A DNA stretch of 32,410 bases from Pseudomonas protegens (GCF_003732485.1 NZ_MOAK01000088.1:22373-54782), one strand, 5' to 3'; positions 8,419 to 18,691 are shown, counted from the stretch's first letter. Translations and numbers: made by a program. Notes: generated by a model not told the origin, from the letters alone.

Positions 8419-11086
8419 AATCAGTCGCGCGGCGCTGTTCGGCAAACTCAACAGCGTTGCCTACAAAGCCATCGAAGCCGCCACGGTCTTCTGCAAACTG
8501 CGGGGCAACCCCTATGTGGAACTGGCCCACTGGCTGCACCAGTTGCTGCAACTTGCGGACTCGGACCTGCACCGCATCATCCGCCAGTTCAACCTGGAGC
8601 CGGCGCGTCTGGCCAAGGACCTGACCGAGGCCCTGGACCGCCTGCCCCGGGGCTCGACCTCGATCACCGACCTGTCGTCCCACGTCGAGGAAGCGGTGGA
8701 ACGCGGCTGGGTCTACGGCAGCCTGATGTTTGGCGAAACCCAGGTGCGCACCGGCTACCTGGTGATCGGCATCCTCAAGACGCCGAGCCTGCGCCATGCA
8801 CTGCTGGGGCTGTCCCGGGAGTTCGACAAGATCAAGATCGAGGCCCTGTGCGAGCGCTTTGACGAGTACATCGGCGACTCGCCGGAAAACGCCCTGAACG
8901 CCAGCGACGGTTTCAATGCCGGTGCGGTCCCGGGCGAAGCCAGCGGCGCCATGGCCCCCAGCGCCCTGGGCAAGCAGGAAGCCCTCAAGCGCTTCACCGT
9001 CGACCTCACCGAGCAGGCCCGCAGCGGCAAGCTCGACCCCATCGTCGGCCGTGACGAAGAGATCCGCCAACTGGTGGACATCCTCATGCGTCGCCGCCAG
9101 AACAACCCGATCCTCACCGGCGAAGCCGGGGTCGGCAAGACCGCGGTGGTGGAAGGTTTCGCCCTGCGCATCGTCGCCGGTGACGTGCCGCCGGCGCTCA
9201 AGGACGTCGAGCTGCGCAGCCTCGATGTCGGCCTGCTGCAGGCCGGCGCCAGCATGAAGGGCGAGTTCGAACAGCGCCTGCGCCAGGTCATCGAGGACGT
9301 TCAGGCCTCGCCCAAGCCGATCATTCTGTTCATCGACGAAGCCCACACCCTGGTGGGTGCCGGTGGCGCCGCCGGCACCGGCGATGCGGCCAACCTGCTC
9401 AAGCCGGCCCTGGCCCGCGGCACCCTGCGCACTGTGGCCGCCACCACTTGGGCCGAGTACAAGAAGCACATCGAGAAAGACCCGGCCCTGACCCGCCGCT
9501 TCCAGGTGGTGCAAGTGGCCGAGCCTTCGGAAGACAAGGCGCTGCTGATGATGCGCGGCGTGGCCTCGACCATGGAACAGCACCATCAGGTGCAGATCCT
9601 CGACGAAGCCCTGGAAGCCTCGGTCAAGCTCTCGCACCGCTACATCCCGGCGCGCCAGCTTCCCGATAAATCCGTCAGCCTGCTGGACACTGCCTGCGCC
9701 CGCGTCGCCATCAGCCTGCACGCGGTGCCGGCGGAAGTGGATGACAGCCGCCGTCGGATCGAAGCCCTGGAAACCGAGCTGCAGATCATCGCCCGGGAAC
9801 AGGCGATCGGCGTGGCCATCGGCAACCGCCAGGTCAACAGCGAGAACCTCCTGGCCGCCGAGCGCGAGCGCCTGGCCGAGCTGGAAAGCCGTTGGGCCGA
9901 GGAGAAGACCCTGGTGGACGAGCTGCTGGCGACCCGCGCCCAACTGCGGGAAAACGTCGGCCTGGTGGACAGCGACGTCGGCGACGAAAGCCAAGGCCTG
10001 CGGGAAAAACTGCTGGACCTGCAACAGCGCCTGACGGCCCTGCAAGGTGAAACCCCGTTGATCCTGCCGACCGTGGATTACCAGGCGGTGGCCTCGGTGG
10101 TGGCCGACTGGACCGGGATTCCCGTGGGCCGCATGGCCCGCAACGAACTGGAAACCGTGCTCAACCTCGACCAGCACCTGAAGAAACGCATCATCGGCCA
10201 GGACCACGCCCTGCAGATGATCGCCAAGCGCATCCAGACCTCCCGCGCCGGCCTCGACAACCCCAACAAGCCGATCGGCGTGTTCATGCTGGCGGGCACC
10301 TCCGGGGTGGGCAAGACCGAGACCGCCCTGGCCCTGGCCGAAGCCATGTACGGCGGCGAGCAGAACGTCATCACCATCAACATGAGCGAGTTCCAGGAAG
10401 CCCACACCGTGTCCACCCTCAAGGGTGCCCCGCCGGGCTACGTCGGCTACGGCGAAGGCGGCGTGCTCACCGAAGCGGTGCGGCGCAAGCCCTACAGCGT
10501 GGTGCTGCTGGACGAAGTGGAAAAGGCTCACCCGGACGTGCACGAGATCTTCTTCCAGGTGTTCGACAAGGGCGTCATGGAAGACGGCGAAGGCCGCATG
10601 ATCGACTTCAAGAACACCCTGATCCTGCTCACCACCAACGCCGGCACCGAGCTGATCGCCAACGTCTGCAAGAACCCGCAGACCATGCCCGAGCCGGAAG
10701 AGATCGCCAAGGCCCTGCGTCAGCCCTTGCTGGAGATCTTCCCGCCGGCGCTGCTGGGCCGCCTGGTGACCATCCCCTACTACCCGCTGAGTGACGACAT
10801 GCTCAAGGCGATCACCCGCCTGCAACTGGGACGGATCAAGAAGCGCGTGGAAAGCACCCACAAGGTGGATTTCGATTTCGACGACGACGTCATCGACCTG
10901 ATCGTTTCCCGCTGCACCGAGACCGAGAGTGGCGGCCGCATGATCGACGCCATCCTGACCAACAGCCTGCTGCCGGACATGAGCCGCGAGTTCCTCACCC
11001 GCATGCTCGAAGGCCGCGCCCTGGCCGGAGTGCGCATCCGCCAACGGGACAACGAACTGCACTACGACTTCAGCGAGCCGGCCTGA
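8411..11086 (+). CDS. clpV: T6SS AAA+ disaggregase ClpV (TssH)
   Basis: ClpV is the hexameric ATPase that strips and recycles contracted TssBC sheath in the cytoplasm. The 891-aa protein has a Clp N-domain (about 1-160), a first AAA+ module with Walker A GEAGVGKT (237-244) and Walker B ILFIDEAH (about 305-312), a coiled-coil middle domain (about 410-520) and a second AAA+ module with Walker A GTSGVGKT (629-636), '[11 protein letters not shown]' pore-loop region and Walker [12 protein letters not shown]. The ATG at 8411 overlaps the tssG stop and has AAGGAG eight bases upstream. It is the last structural gene before a REP pair. Confidence 0.97.
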   Translation: MGEISRAALFGKLNSVAYKAIEAATVFCKLRGNPYVELAHWLHQLLQLADSDLHRIIRQFNLEPARLAKDLTEALDRLPRGSTSITDLSSHVEEAVERGWVYGSLMFGETQVRTGYLVIGILKTPSLRHALLGLSREFDKIKIEALCERFDEYIGDSPENALNASDGFNAGAVPGEASGAMAPSALGKQEALKRFTVDLTEQARSGKLDPIVGRDEEIRQLVDILMRRRQNNPILTGEAGVGKTAVVEGFALRIVAGDVPPALKDVELRSLDVGLLQAGASMKGEFEQRLRQVIEDVQASPKPIILFIDEAHTLVGAGGAAGTGDAANLLKPALARGTLRTVAATTWAEYKKHIEKDPALTRRFQVVQVAEPSEDKALLMMRGVASTMEQHHQVQILDEALEASVKLSHRYIPARQLPDKSVSLLDTACARVAISLHAVPAEVDDSRRRIEALETELQIIAREQAIGVAIGNRQVNSENLLAAERERLAELESRWAEEKTLVDELLATRAQLRENVGLVDSDVGDESQGLREKLLDLQQRLTALQGETPLILPTVDYQAVASVVADWTGIPVGRMARNELETVLNLDQHLKKRIIGQDHALQMIAKRIQTSRAGLDNPNKPIGVFMLAGTSGVGKTETALALAEAMYGGEQNVITINMSEFQEAHTVSTLKGAPPGYVGYGEGGVLTEAVRRKPYSVVLLDEVEKAHPDVHEIFFQVFDKGVMEDGEGRMIDFKNTLILLTTNAGTELIANVCKNPQTMPEPEEIAKALRQPLLEIFPPALLGRLVTIPYYPLSDDMLKAITRLQLGRIKKRVESTHKVDFDFDDDVIDLIVSRCTETESGGRMIDAILTNSLLPDMSREFLTRMLEGRALAGVRIRQRDNELHYDFSEPA

Positions 11087-11104
11087 CCCAGCGCCCCTGC
11101 TTCC

Positions 11105-11181
11105 GTAGGAGCTGGCTTGCCAGCGAAACGCGCGCCACGGTGATGGACCTGGCGCCTTCGCGAGCAAGCTCGCTCCTGCAG
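11105..11181. repeat. inverted REP pair (REPIN) between clpV and vgrG
   Basis: GTAGGAGCTGGCTTGCCAGCGAA at the left end is a Pseudomonas REP; TTCGCGAGCAAGCTCGCTCCTGCAG at the right end is an inverted relative with a diverged stem. Each half folds on its own and the two can pair. It fills most of the 135-bp gap between clpV and vgrG, and may end or weaken readthrough of the structural operon. Confidence 0.85.
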
Positions 11182-11221
11182 GGGTGATGCCAGGCACACC
11201 ACGCATTCAACGAGACTGACG

Positions 11222-13162
11222 ATGCAATTTCAGCAATCCACACGACTGGCACAGGTCAATTGCCCTCTGGGACCGGACGTCCTGCTGCTCAACAGCATGG
11301 GCGGCGGCGAAGAGCTGGGGCGCTTGTTCGATTACCAGATGCAGCTGACCTCCAGCGACGCCCACATCGACCTCAACCAGCTGCTGGGCAAGCCCATGGG
11401 CCTCAGCGTGCAGTTGGACGACGGCAGCCAGCGCTATTTCCACGGCATCGTGGCCCGCTGCAGCCAGAACGTCGACAGCGGCCAGTTCGCCAGTTACCAG
11501 GTAACCCTGCGCCCCTGGCTGTGGCTGCTCAGCCGCACCTCCGACTGCCGGATCTTCCAGAACCTGAGCATCCCGCAGATCATCAAGCAGGTATTCCGCG
11601 ACCTGGGCTTTTCCGATTTCGAAGACGCCCTGAGCCGTCCCTATCGGGAGTGGGAATACTGCGTGCAGTACCGGGAAAACAGCTTCGACTTCGTCAGCCG
11701 GCTGATGGAACAGGAAGGCATCTACTACTTCTTCCGTCACGAGAAGGACCGCCACGTACTGGTGCTGGCCGACGCCTATGGTGCCCACAGCAGCGTGCCC
11801 GGCTACGCCTCGGTGCCCTACTACCCACGGGACGAGCAACAGCGCGAACGCGACCATATCTTCGACTGGCACCTGGCCCAGGAAGTCCAGCCCGGGTCCC
11901 TCGAACTCAACGACTACGACTTCCAGCGCCCCAGCGCACGGATCGACGTGCGCTCGGCCATGCCGCGTCCTCACAGTGCCGGCGACTACCCGCTCTACGA
12001 CTACCCCGGCACCTACGTGCAGAGCAGCGACGGCGAGCACTACGCGCAGACCCGCATCGAAGCCCTGCAAAGCCTGCACGAGCGCATCGAACTGAGCGGC
12101 AATGCCCGTGGCCTGGGGGTGGGCAACCTGTTCAACCTCACCGGCTTCAGCCGCCAGGACCAGAACCGCGAATACCTGATCGTCGGCATCCACTACTACG
12201 TGGTCCAGGAGAGCCTCGAGACCGGCGGCAGCGGCGGCTCGGCACAGTTCGAAAGCCACCTGACCTGCATCGACGCCCAGCAGAGTTTCCGCCCCCTGGC
12301 CAAGACCCAGCGGCCTATCGTCCAGGGCCCACAGACCGCGCGGGTGGTGGGCCCGGCCGGGGAAGAGATCTGGACCGACCAATATGGCCGGGTCAAGGTG
12401 CACTTCCATTGGGACCGCCACGACCAGTCCAACGAGAACAGCTCCTGCTGGATTCGCGTATCCCAGGCCTGGGCCGGCAAGAACTGGGGCTCGATGCAGA
12501 TCCCGCGGATCGGCCAGGAGGTGATCGTCAGCTTCCTCGAAGGCGACCCCGACCGCCCGATCATCACCGGCCGGGTGTACAACGCCGAGCAGACCGTGCC
12601 CTACGACCTGCCGGCCAACGCCACCCAGAGCGGGATGAAGAGCCGTTCGAGCAAGGGCGGCAGCCCGGCCAACTTCAACGAAATCCGCATGGAAGACAAA
12701 AAGGGCGCGGAGCAGCTGTACATCCATGCCGAGCGCAACCAGGACATCGTGGTCGAGGTCAACGAAAGCCACTCGGTGGGCAATGACCGCAACAAGAGCA
12801 TTGGCCACGACGAGTACGTGACCGTTGGCAACAAGCGCACGCGCATCGTCCAGCACGTGGACGAGCTGCGGGTCGGCGAGAAAAAGATCGACAGCGTCGG
12901 CCAGAGCTACGTGATCGAGGTCGGCGAGCGCCTGCGCCTGGTGTGCGGGGCCAGCATCCTGGAGCTCAACGCCAGCGGCCAGATCAACCTGTGCGGGGTC
13001 AACATCAGTGTCCATGCCAGCAGTGACGCGCAGATCAACACCGGCGGCGTGCTGCACCTGAACAACGGCGGCGGCCCGGACACCACCACCGAGGGCCAGG
13101 GAGTCCAAGGCGCCATCAGCGCCCTGGTGAAAGCCGCCTTCCCCACGCCCAAGGGCCAGTAA
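11222..13162 (+). CDS. vgrG: T6SS spike protein VgrG (VgrG1 type)
   Basis: VgrG trimers cap the Hcp tube and carry PAAR effectors at their tip. The 646-aa protein has the gp27-like base (about 1-370; 'ADAYGAHSSVPGY' region and 'LTGFSRQDQNREYLIVGIHYY'), the gp5 OB-fold ('IWTDQYGRVKVHFHWDR', 'WIRVSQAWAGKNWGSMQIPRIGQEVIVSF', 'DPDRPIITGRVYN') and a beta-helix needle ending near 'GVNISVHASSDAQINTGG'. The short tail after the needle carries no added enzymatic domain. The ATG at 11222 has only a weak Shine-Dalgarno. It is followed after 15 bp by an Eag chaperone gene, which points to the next PAAR-Rhs protein as cargo. Confidence 0.96.
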   Translation: MQFQQSTRLAQVNCPLGPDVLLLNSMGGGEELGRLFDYQMQLTSSDAHIDLNQLLGKPMGLSVQLDDGSQRYFHGIVARCSQNVDSGQFASYQVTLRPWLWLLSRTSDCRIFQNLSIPQIIKQVFRDLGFSDFEDALSRPYREWEYCVQYRENSFDFVSRLMEQEGIYYFFRHEKDRHVLVLADAYGAHSSVPGYASVPYYPRDEQQRERDHIFDWHLAQEVQPGSLELNDYDFQRPSARIDVRSAMPRPHSAGDYPLYDYPGTYVQSSDGEHYAQTRIEALQSLHERIELSGNARGLGVGNLFNLTGFSRQDQNREYLIVGIHYYVVQESLETGGSGGSAQFESHLTCIDAQQSFRPLAKTQRPIVQGPQTARVVGPAGEEIWTDQYGRVKVHFHWDRHDQSNENSSCWIRVSQAWAGKNWGSMQIPRIGQEVIVSFLEGDPDRPIITGRVYNAEQTVPYDLPANATQSGMKSRSSKGGSPANFNEIRMEDKKGAEQLYIHAERNQDIVVEVNESHSVGNDRNKSIGHDEYVTVGNKRTRIVQHVDELRVGEKKIDSVGQSYVIEVGERLRLVCGASILELNASGQINLCGVNISVHASSDAQINTGGVLHLNNGGGPDTTTEGQGVQGAISALVKAAFPTPKGQ

Positions 13163-13177
13163 ACGGATGCTTGCACC

Positions 13178-13603
13178 ATGACCTATCGCCTCAATGAACT
13201 GCAGTTTCAAGCGCCCGCCGGCGAGCTGCAGGACGCCTCGATCAACATCCTCAAGTTCCCGCAGCTGGGTACGTCGCTGATTGTCAGCCGCAGCCTGCTG
13301 GGCGACGGCGAAACCCTGGAAAGCAACCTGACAAGCCAGCTGCAACGGCTGGAGCAACAGGTCCAGGAACTGCGCTACCAGACCCCGCAACCGGTGCTGC
13401 TGGGGCCGGCCCAGGACATTCCGGGCCTGGAGCTGCGCAGCCAGTTCAGCAAGGGCAGCGAGCAGGTGTTCCAGTTCCAGCTGGCCCTGGTGCTGCCCGG
13501 CACCCGGCAGATGCTCGCCATGAGCTACGTCAAGGCACAGAAACTCGGGGATGGGGAAGCCGCCCATTGGGCGCAGATCAAGAACACCCTGGTGCTGAGC
13601 TGA
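13178..13603 (+). CDS. eagR: Eag-family (DUF1795/DcrB) chaperone for the Rhs effector
   Basis: Eag proteins are cytosolic T6SS chaperones that bind the prePAAR motif and shield N-terminal transmembrane helices of effectors until loading on VgrG. The 141-aa protein has the DUF1795 pattern: 'MTYRLNELQFQAP' start, 'ASINILKFP..GTSLIVSRS', a helical 'LESNLTSQLQRLEQQV' and the final beta strands 'QVFQFQLALVLPGTRQMLAMSYV'. It has no signal peptide. It lies between vgrG (15 bp) and the Rhs gene (9 bp), whose product has a prePAAR motif, so the pair is very likely cognate. The name eagR is by analogy with the P. protegens Rhs system. Confidence 0.9.
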   Translation: MTYRLNELQFQAPAGELQDASINILKFPQLGTSLIVSRSLLGDGETLESNLTSQLQRLEQQVQELRYQTPQPVLLGPAQDIPGLELRSQFSKGSEQVFQFQLALVLPGTRQMLAMSYVKAQKLGDGEAAHWAQIKNTLVLS

Positions 13604-13612
13604 GGCGGACCC

Positions 13613-16600
13613 ATGTCTGACGCGCTGTGGGCCGCCCGACTGGGCGACGGGCTGGAACACACTTCGATGATGGCCGACATCCTCGGCGGCGTGCTGGAGG
13701 TGGCGGCCAACGTCGCCATCGGCGCCCTGGCAACCATGGCGGTGGCCGCGGCGGCGGGCATCACCGTGGCCACCGGTGGTCTCGGCGCTTGCGTGCTGGG
13801 GCTGGTGGTCGGCGTGGTGGTGGGCGTGGTCATGAGCAAGACCGGAGCCGACAAGGGCCTGAGCAATTTATGCGAGGGCTTCGCCAACGCCCTGTTCCCC
13901 CCCTCGATCCAGGCCACCATCGCCAGCGGTTCGCAAAAGGTGTTGACCAACAACAAACCGGCGGCCCGCGCGGCGGGCATCGCCCCGCCGTCGCATATCA
14001 GCGGCGACGGCGCCGAGGAAGGCGAAGCCACCGACACCCCTTCGGCCACCCCGGAGGAAGGCCCGGGCTTTCTCGACATGGCCAAGGAATTCTTCTCGCA
14101 GATGTGGCGGCCCACCGTGGCCTCCCCGGCCCCCGGCTCCCAGACCAAGGAACTGGACCTGGTGACCTGCACCAAACACCCGCCGATGCCCGTGCAGTAC
14201 CTGGCCGAAGGCTCGGAGAAGGTCAGCATCGACGGCCAGCCGGCGGTGCGCAGCGGCGACCGCAGCACCTGCGACGCCAAGGTGGTGGCGGCCGGGCCGA
14301 TTTCTCCCGACGTGACCATCGGTGGCGGCTCGGTGGTGGTACGCGAGATCCGCAGCGGCAAGACCCCGGGGGTGGGCCTGGCGGTGACCGTGCTGATGAT
14401 GCTCAAGGGCGGCAAGGGCAAGTTCCTCAGCAACCTGCCGTGCATGCTGATGGCCGGAGTCAACTCCTTTGTCGTCAGCCAGGCGACCAATGCCCTGACC
14501 CAGGCTATCGCCGGCTCGCCCAATCCGGTGCACGCCGCCACCGGGGCCAAGGTGCTGGGGTACGACGAGGACCTGGATTTCGCCTTGCCCGGGGTGTTGC
14601 CCATCGATTGGCAGCGGGTCTACAACAGCCTCGACGAGCGCCGGGACGGGCTGTTCGGCGCCGGCTGGAGCGTGCTCTACGAGAGCTTTGTGGCGCTCGA
14701 CGCCCACCCCGAGGGTGGTGAACGCCTGATCTACACCGATGAACAGGGGCGGCGCATCGACATGGGGTCGATTCCCCTCGGTGGCGCGGTGTTCAGTGAC
14801 GGCGAAGGCCTGAGCGTGCGGCGCAATCACGACGGCCGGCTGCTCATCGAGAGCGAGGACGGCCTGTACCGGCTGTTCGAGCCCAGCCCGGATCGTCCGG
14901 CCCATCTGCGCCTGAACCAGCTGGGGGACCGCAACGACAACCGCATTCACCTGGACTACGACAGCGGCGGGCGCCTCGGCCGCCTGCGCGATACCTTCGA
15001 TCAGGTCCAGGTCGAACTGATCTACAGCCCGCAATGGCCCGGCCGGGTGGCGCAGATCGAGCGCCTGTACCCCGACCAGCAGCGTGAAGTGCTGGCCAGC
15101 TACGCCTATGACAGCCAGGGCGACCTGGCCGAAGTGCGCGACGCCAGCCAGCAATTGCAACGCCACTTTGCCTACGACAGTGCCCGGCGCATGGTCGAGC
15201 ACTGGCTACCCACCGGGTTGCGCTGCTTCTATGAATGGGCCTGGATCGACGAGCGCGAATGGCGGGTGGTTCGTCATTACACCGACGAAGGCGACGAATA
15301 CCGCTACGACTACGACCTGCAGGAGGGCATCACCCGCATCACCGACAGCCTGCAGCGCCAGAGCCTGCGGCGTTGGAACAGCCAACGGCAGATCACCGAA
15401 TACACCGACAACCTGGGGCAGACCTGGCAGTTCCAATGGAACGAAGAGCGCCAGCTGCTTGGGGCCATCGACCCTCTGGGCGGCCAGTACCAGTTCCATT
15501 ACGACGACACCGGCAACCTGTGCCGCAGCGTCGACCCCCTGGGACGCTGCGAGTCGACCCTGTGGCTGGAACACTGGTCGCTGCCACTGACGCAGATCGA
15601 CGCCGCCGGCAATAGCTGGACCTACCAGTACGACGCCCGGGGCAACTGCATCCGCGAAACCGATCCGCTGGGCCACAGCACCCGCTACCGCTATGACGCC
15701 CGCGGCCTGGTGCGGGAAGTCACCGACGCCAGCGGCAAGCGCCAGACCCTGGAATGGAACGACCAGGGGCAGTTGGTGCAGCAGGTCGACTGCTCGGGCT
15801 ACCCCACCCGTTTTAGCTATGACCGCCAGGGTTACCTGCAGACCATTACCAACGCCCTGGGCGAGCGTCAGACCTTTCACTACAACGCCCAGGGGCGCTT
15901 GCTGGAGAGCCACTTGCCCGATGGCCGCAGCGAACACTACCAGCGCGACGCCAGCGGCCTGCTGACCGGCTACATCGACCCGGCGGGCCACAGCACCGGC
16001 TATCAATACGATCGCCGGGGCCAGGTGCGCCTGCGCACCGATCCCCATGGCCGGCAAGTGCAGTTCGGCTACGACGCCTTTGGCCGTCTGCAGGCGCTGA
16101 CCAATGAAAACGGCGAAAGCTACCGTTTCACCTGGGACGTCGGCGATCGCCTGGTGCAGCAGCAGGACCTCGACGGCAGCGCCCGGCGCTTTGCCTACGA
16201 CGGTCTGGACCAGGTCACCCGCCTGGAATACGTCCCCGCGCCCCCGGCCCCGGGAGCGCCGGCCGTAGCGCCCATCGTCCACCAGTTGCAGCGCGACGCC
16301 GTAGGCCGCCTGATCGGCAAGACCACCGACGACGGGCACACCCGGTACGACTACGACCCGCTGGATCAACTGACGGCGGTGCACTTCACCGACCACGCCG
16401 GCCAGCAGCAGGACCTGAGCTTCACCTACGATGCCCTCGGCCAGTTGCTCTCGGAGCAGACCCCCGACGCCAGCCTGCAGTACCAGTACGACGAACTGGG
16501 CAACCCGACCCGCACCCGCCTGCCGGATGGCCGCTGGCTCAACCGCCTGTATTACGGCAGCGGCCACCTGCACCAGATCAACCTCGACGGCCAGCTCATC

Positions 16601-18052
16601 AGCGACTTCGAGCGCGACCGGCTGCACCGCGAAGTGCTGCGCACCCAGGGCCAGATCAGCTGCCACAGCGAATACGACCGCGGTGGCCGCCTGCGTGCCC
16701 GTCTGCGGCGCTCGACAGCGATGCCGGGCAACCCGGCGCTGGAGCGGCAGAAGCACTTCGAATTCGACCCCGGCGATAACCTGATCGGGCGCATGACCCG
16801 CCAGCCTCAGGGGCAGGACCAGCAACTGCTGCACTACGACGCCAGCGGTCGCATCATCGCCAGCCAGGGGCGCCTCGCAGGACACAACGAAACCTTCAGC
16901 TACGATGCCGCGGCCAACCTGCTGGACGGGGCCCAGGTGGCAGGCGGGCAGGTCCGGCACAACCAGCTGCTGAGCTTCCAGGACAAACGCTACCGCTACG
17001 ATGGCTTCGGCCGGCTGATCGAGAAACGCAGCGCCAGCCGCGGCGTACAGCATTTCAGCTATGACGCCGAGCATCGCCTGATCGAGGTGCGCAACCTGAG
17101 CGCCGCGGGCGACACCCTGGTGCGCATGCGCTACGACCCGTTCGGCCGGCGGATCGCCAAGAGCCTCTGCGACAGCCAGGGCCAGCCCCTGGATGAGACC
17201 CGCTTCACCTGGGATGGCATGCAACTGCTGCAGGAACACAGCCGCCACCAGGACAGCCTGTACCTCTATGCCCCGGACAGCGACGAGCCCCTGGCGCGGG
17301 TCGATGGCCTGGGTGCCCGGCAGAAGGTGCGCTACTACCACAACGACTTGAGCGGGCTGCCGGAACAATTGACCGAGGCCGACGGCCACTGCGTCTGGCA
17401 GGCGCGCTATCGGGTCTGGGGCAACACCCTGGAAGAGGTGCGTGAACCCTATTACATCGAAGAGCAGAACCTGCGGTTCCAGGGCCAGTACCTGGATCGG
17501 GAAACCGGCCTGCACTACAACACCTTCCGCTTCTATGACCCGGATGTGGGACGCTTCACCACGCCGGATCCGATCAGCCTGGCCGGGGGCCTGAACCTCT
17601 ACCTCTACGCCCCCAACCCGTTTGGCTGGATCGACCCCCTGGGCTGGAGCTGTGCCTCGTCGATCAACCGCCGGATCAAGAGCCTGAAGAAACAGGGCTA
17701 TCAGGACCACCACATCCTCAGCGACAAGCACCCGGCGACCAAGAATCATCCGTTGCTCAAGCTGGCCGGCTACGATCTGCAAAGCCGAAGGAATAAAATC
17801 TTCCTGCCCAACAAGAAGACCGCGATGAAGGACCCGCGCCGTTCGATCCACGAAGGCCGCCACGCCGGCCGGGTCAGCGACAACCTGGCGGCGAAGATGA
17901 CCCAGGTGGAACAGGTCGGCAAACGCAATAACTGGAACCAGGCCCAATACCGCAAGGCCCTGGACAAAATTGTCTCCGATGAGCGCCAGTTGCTGCGCTC
18001 AGGCCAGCGGCAACTGAACAAGAATGCTCGGCCGGGAGCCTATTACGATTAG
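13613..18052 (+). CDS. rhsA: prePAAR/PAAR-Rhs T6SS effector with C-terminal HNH/Endo VII-type nuclease domain
   Basis: This 1479-aa Rhs toxin is delivered by VgrG. In order: a prePAAR motif (Ala7-Ala8-Arg9...Asp12...His16), a hydrophobic region (23-74), a PAAR domain (about 94-245), a second hydrophobic region (253-300), the 'NPVHAATGAKVL' Rhs entry (about 304-315), many YD repeats forming the cocoon, and the Rhs core end with the self-cleavage motif Asp1341-Pro-Leu-Gly-Trp1345. The last 134 residues are the variable toxin. They contain Asp-His1366-His1367-Ile, Asn1394, and His1413/His1417 in 'SIHEGRHAGR', a pattern I read as an AHH-like nuclease of the HNH/Endo VII superfamily with Asp in place of Ala. 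Target DNA cleavage is inferred. The immunity gene follows after 6 bp. Confidence 0.92.
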   Translation: MSDALWAARLGDGLEHTSMMADILGGVLEVAANVAIGALATMAVAAAAGITVATGGLGACVLGLVVGVVVGVVMSKTGADKGLSNLCEGFANALFPPSIQATIASGSQKVLTNNKPAARAAGIAPPSHISGDGAEEGEATDTPSATPEEGPGFLDMAKEFFSQMWRPTVASPAPGSQTKELDLVTCTKHPPMPVQYLAEGSEKVSIDGQPAVRSGDRSTCDAKVVAAGPISPDVTIGGGSVVVREIRSGKTPGVGLAVTVLMMLKGGKGKFLSNLPCMLMAGVNSFVVSQATNALTQAIAGSPNPVHAATGAKVLGYDEDLDFALPGVLPIDWQRVYNSLDERRDGLFGAGWSVLYESFVALDAHPEGGERLIYTDEQGRRIDMGSIPLGGAVFSDGEGLSVRRNHDGRLLIESEDGLYRLFEPSPDRPAHLRLNQLGDRNDNRIHLDYDSGGRLGRLRDTFDQVQVELIYSPQWPGRVAQIERLYPDQQREVLASYAYDSQGDLAEVRDASQQLQRHFAYDSARRMVEHWLPTGLRCFYEWAWIDEREWRVVRHYTDEGDEYRYDYDLQEGITRITDSLQRQSLRRWNSQRQITEYTDNLGQTWQFQWNEERQLLGAIDPLGGQYQFHYDDTGNLCRSVDPLGRCESTLWLEHWSLPLTQIDAAGNSWTYQYDARGNCIRETDPLGHSTRYRYDARGLVREVTDASGKRQTLEWNDQGQLVQQVDCSGYPTRFSYDRQGYLQTITNALGERQTFHYNAQGRLLESHLPDGRSEHYQRDASGLLTGYIDPAGHSTGYQYDRRGQVRLRTDPHGRQVQFGYDAFGRLQALTNENGESYRFTWDVGDRLVQQQDLDGSARRFAYDGLDQVTRLEYVPAPPAPGAPAVAPIVHQLQRDAVGRLIGKTTDDGHTRYDYDPLDQLTAVHFTDHAGQQQDLSFTYDALGQLLSEQTPDASLQYQYDELGNPTRTRLPDGRWLNRLYYGSGHLHQINLDGQLISDFERDRLHREVLRTQGQISCHSEYDRGGRLRARLRRSTAMPGNPALERQKHFEFDPGDNLIGRMTRQPQGQDQQLLHYDASGRIIASQGRLAGHNETFSYDAAANLLDGAQVAGGQVRHNQLLSFQDKRYRYDGFGRLIEKRSASRGVQHFSYDAEHRLIEVRNLSAAGDTLVRMRYDPFGRRIAKSLCDSQGQPLDETRFTWDGMQLLQEHSRHQDSLYLYAPDSDEPLARVDGLGARQKVRYYHNDLSGLPEQLTEADGHCVWQARYRVWGNTLEEVREPYYIEEQNLRFQGQYLDRETGLHYNTFRFYDPDVGRFTTPDPISLAGGLNLYLYAPNPFGWIDPLGWSCASSINRRIKSLKKQGYQDHHILSDKHPATKNHPLLKLAGYDLQSRRNKIFLPNKKTAMKDPRRSIHEGRHAGRVSDNLAAKMTQVEQVGKRNNWNQAQYRKALDKIVSDERQLLRSGQRQLNKNARPGAYYD

Positions 18053-18058
18053 GAACAG

Positions 18059-18673
18059 ATGATGATCTTGAGCTGGAAACCCCCGATCCAATACAACCCG
18101 AAGCTGATCGGTTCCTACGACGTCGAGAGCGGTGCCTATGAAACCCCGGGCTCCAGTTTCGACTACCTGGCCCTGCTCGCCGGGCAGCCGTATCCAAAGG
18201 CGATGGACACGCCGCCGGTGTTCTTCCCGTGCAAGGCGAAGAAGCTGCTGGAGCACGATTGCCTGTGGCTGCTGGGGGGCATTCCCCTGGTCTCGGCGCG
18301 CCTGGCGGACTTTCTCCGCCAACAGGCGCCGGCCGACGTCGAGCTGATCCAGCCCTTGCGCCTGGTGGCCGACCACCAGGACGTCAGCCAGCCGTACTAC
18401 ATCGTCAACGCCATCCAGGCCGTCAAGGCCATCGACCACGCGCGTTCCGAAGCGGAGCGCGACGATGACGGCACCCTGCTCTACTTCAACAAGACCTGGT
18501 TTCTTGAGAGCGCCCCGGGCATGGGCCAGATCGCCCGGGAGCCGGAATCCGGGGATCTGTTGATCACCGCGACGCTGGCCGATCGCTTGATCGACGCCGG
18601 CTTCAAGGGTGACAAGGGGCTGGGGCTGTACAGCGCCGAACGGCGTTTCGTGCCTTATCGGAACAATGCCTGA
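18059..18673 (+). CDS. rhsI: probable immunity protein for the Rhs nuclease (DUF1629/Imm43-like)
   Basis: This 204-aa cytoplasmic protein begins 6 bp after the Rhs gene, the usual place for the cognate immunity gene. Its C-terminal half ('YYIVNAIQAVKAIDHARSEA', an aromatic 'LLYFNKTWFLES' strand and 'LLITATLADRLIDAGFKG') resembles the DUF1629/Imm43 immunity group as I recall it; the N-terminal half I do not recognise. There is no signal peptide, which fits neutralisation of a cytoplasmic nuclease. Two ATGs are adjacent (18059, 18062) and AGGAAC upstream serves either. The family assignment is moderate; the immunity role rests mainly on position. Confidence 0.8.
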   Translation: MMILSWKPPIQYNPKLIGSYDVESGAYETPGSSFDYLALLAGQPYPKAMDTPPVFFPCKAKKLLEHDCLWLLGGIPLVSARLADFLRQQAPADVELIQPLRLVADHQDVSQPYYIVNAIQAVKAIDHARSEAERDDDGTLLYFNKTWFLESAPGMGQIAREPESGDLLITATLADRLIDAGFKGDKGLGLYSAERRFVPYRNNA

Positions 18674-18688
18674 GGCCTGAAGGAGGCC
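18674..18688. terminator. short hairpin between convergent effector modules
   Basis: GGCCT (18674-18678) pairs with AGGCC (18684-18688) around a five-base loop, in the 18-bp gap between the convergent immunity gene and the leftward 87-aa gene. The stem is short and lacks a T-run in either direction, so this is a weak candidate for a bidirectional terminator. Confidence 0.3.
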
Positions 18689-18691
18689 GGG

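Noticed and set aside
8381..11206. 941-aa leftward open frame opposite clpV
   Set aside because: It is a shadow of GC3-biased clpV coding. It has no family features, and the sense strand encodes a complete ClpV with both Walker motifs.
11207..13660. 817-aa leftward open frame opposite vgrG
   Set aside because: It mirrors vgrG and eagR codon bias, crosses two sense genes and shows no domain or ribosome binding site.
15206..17947. 913-aa leftward open frame opposite the Rhs repeats
   Set aside because: The hydrophobic, Val/Ala-rich translation is what antisense YD-repeat DNA gives; the sense strand is clearly Rhs.
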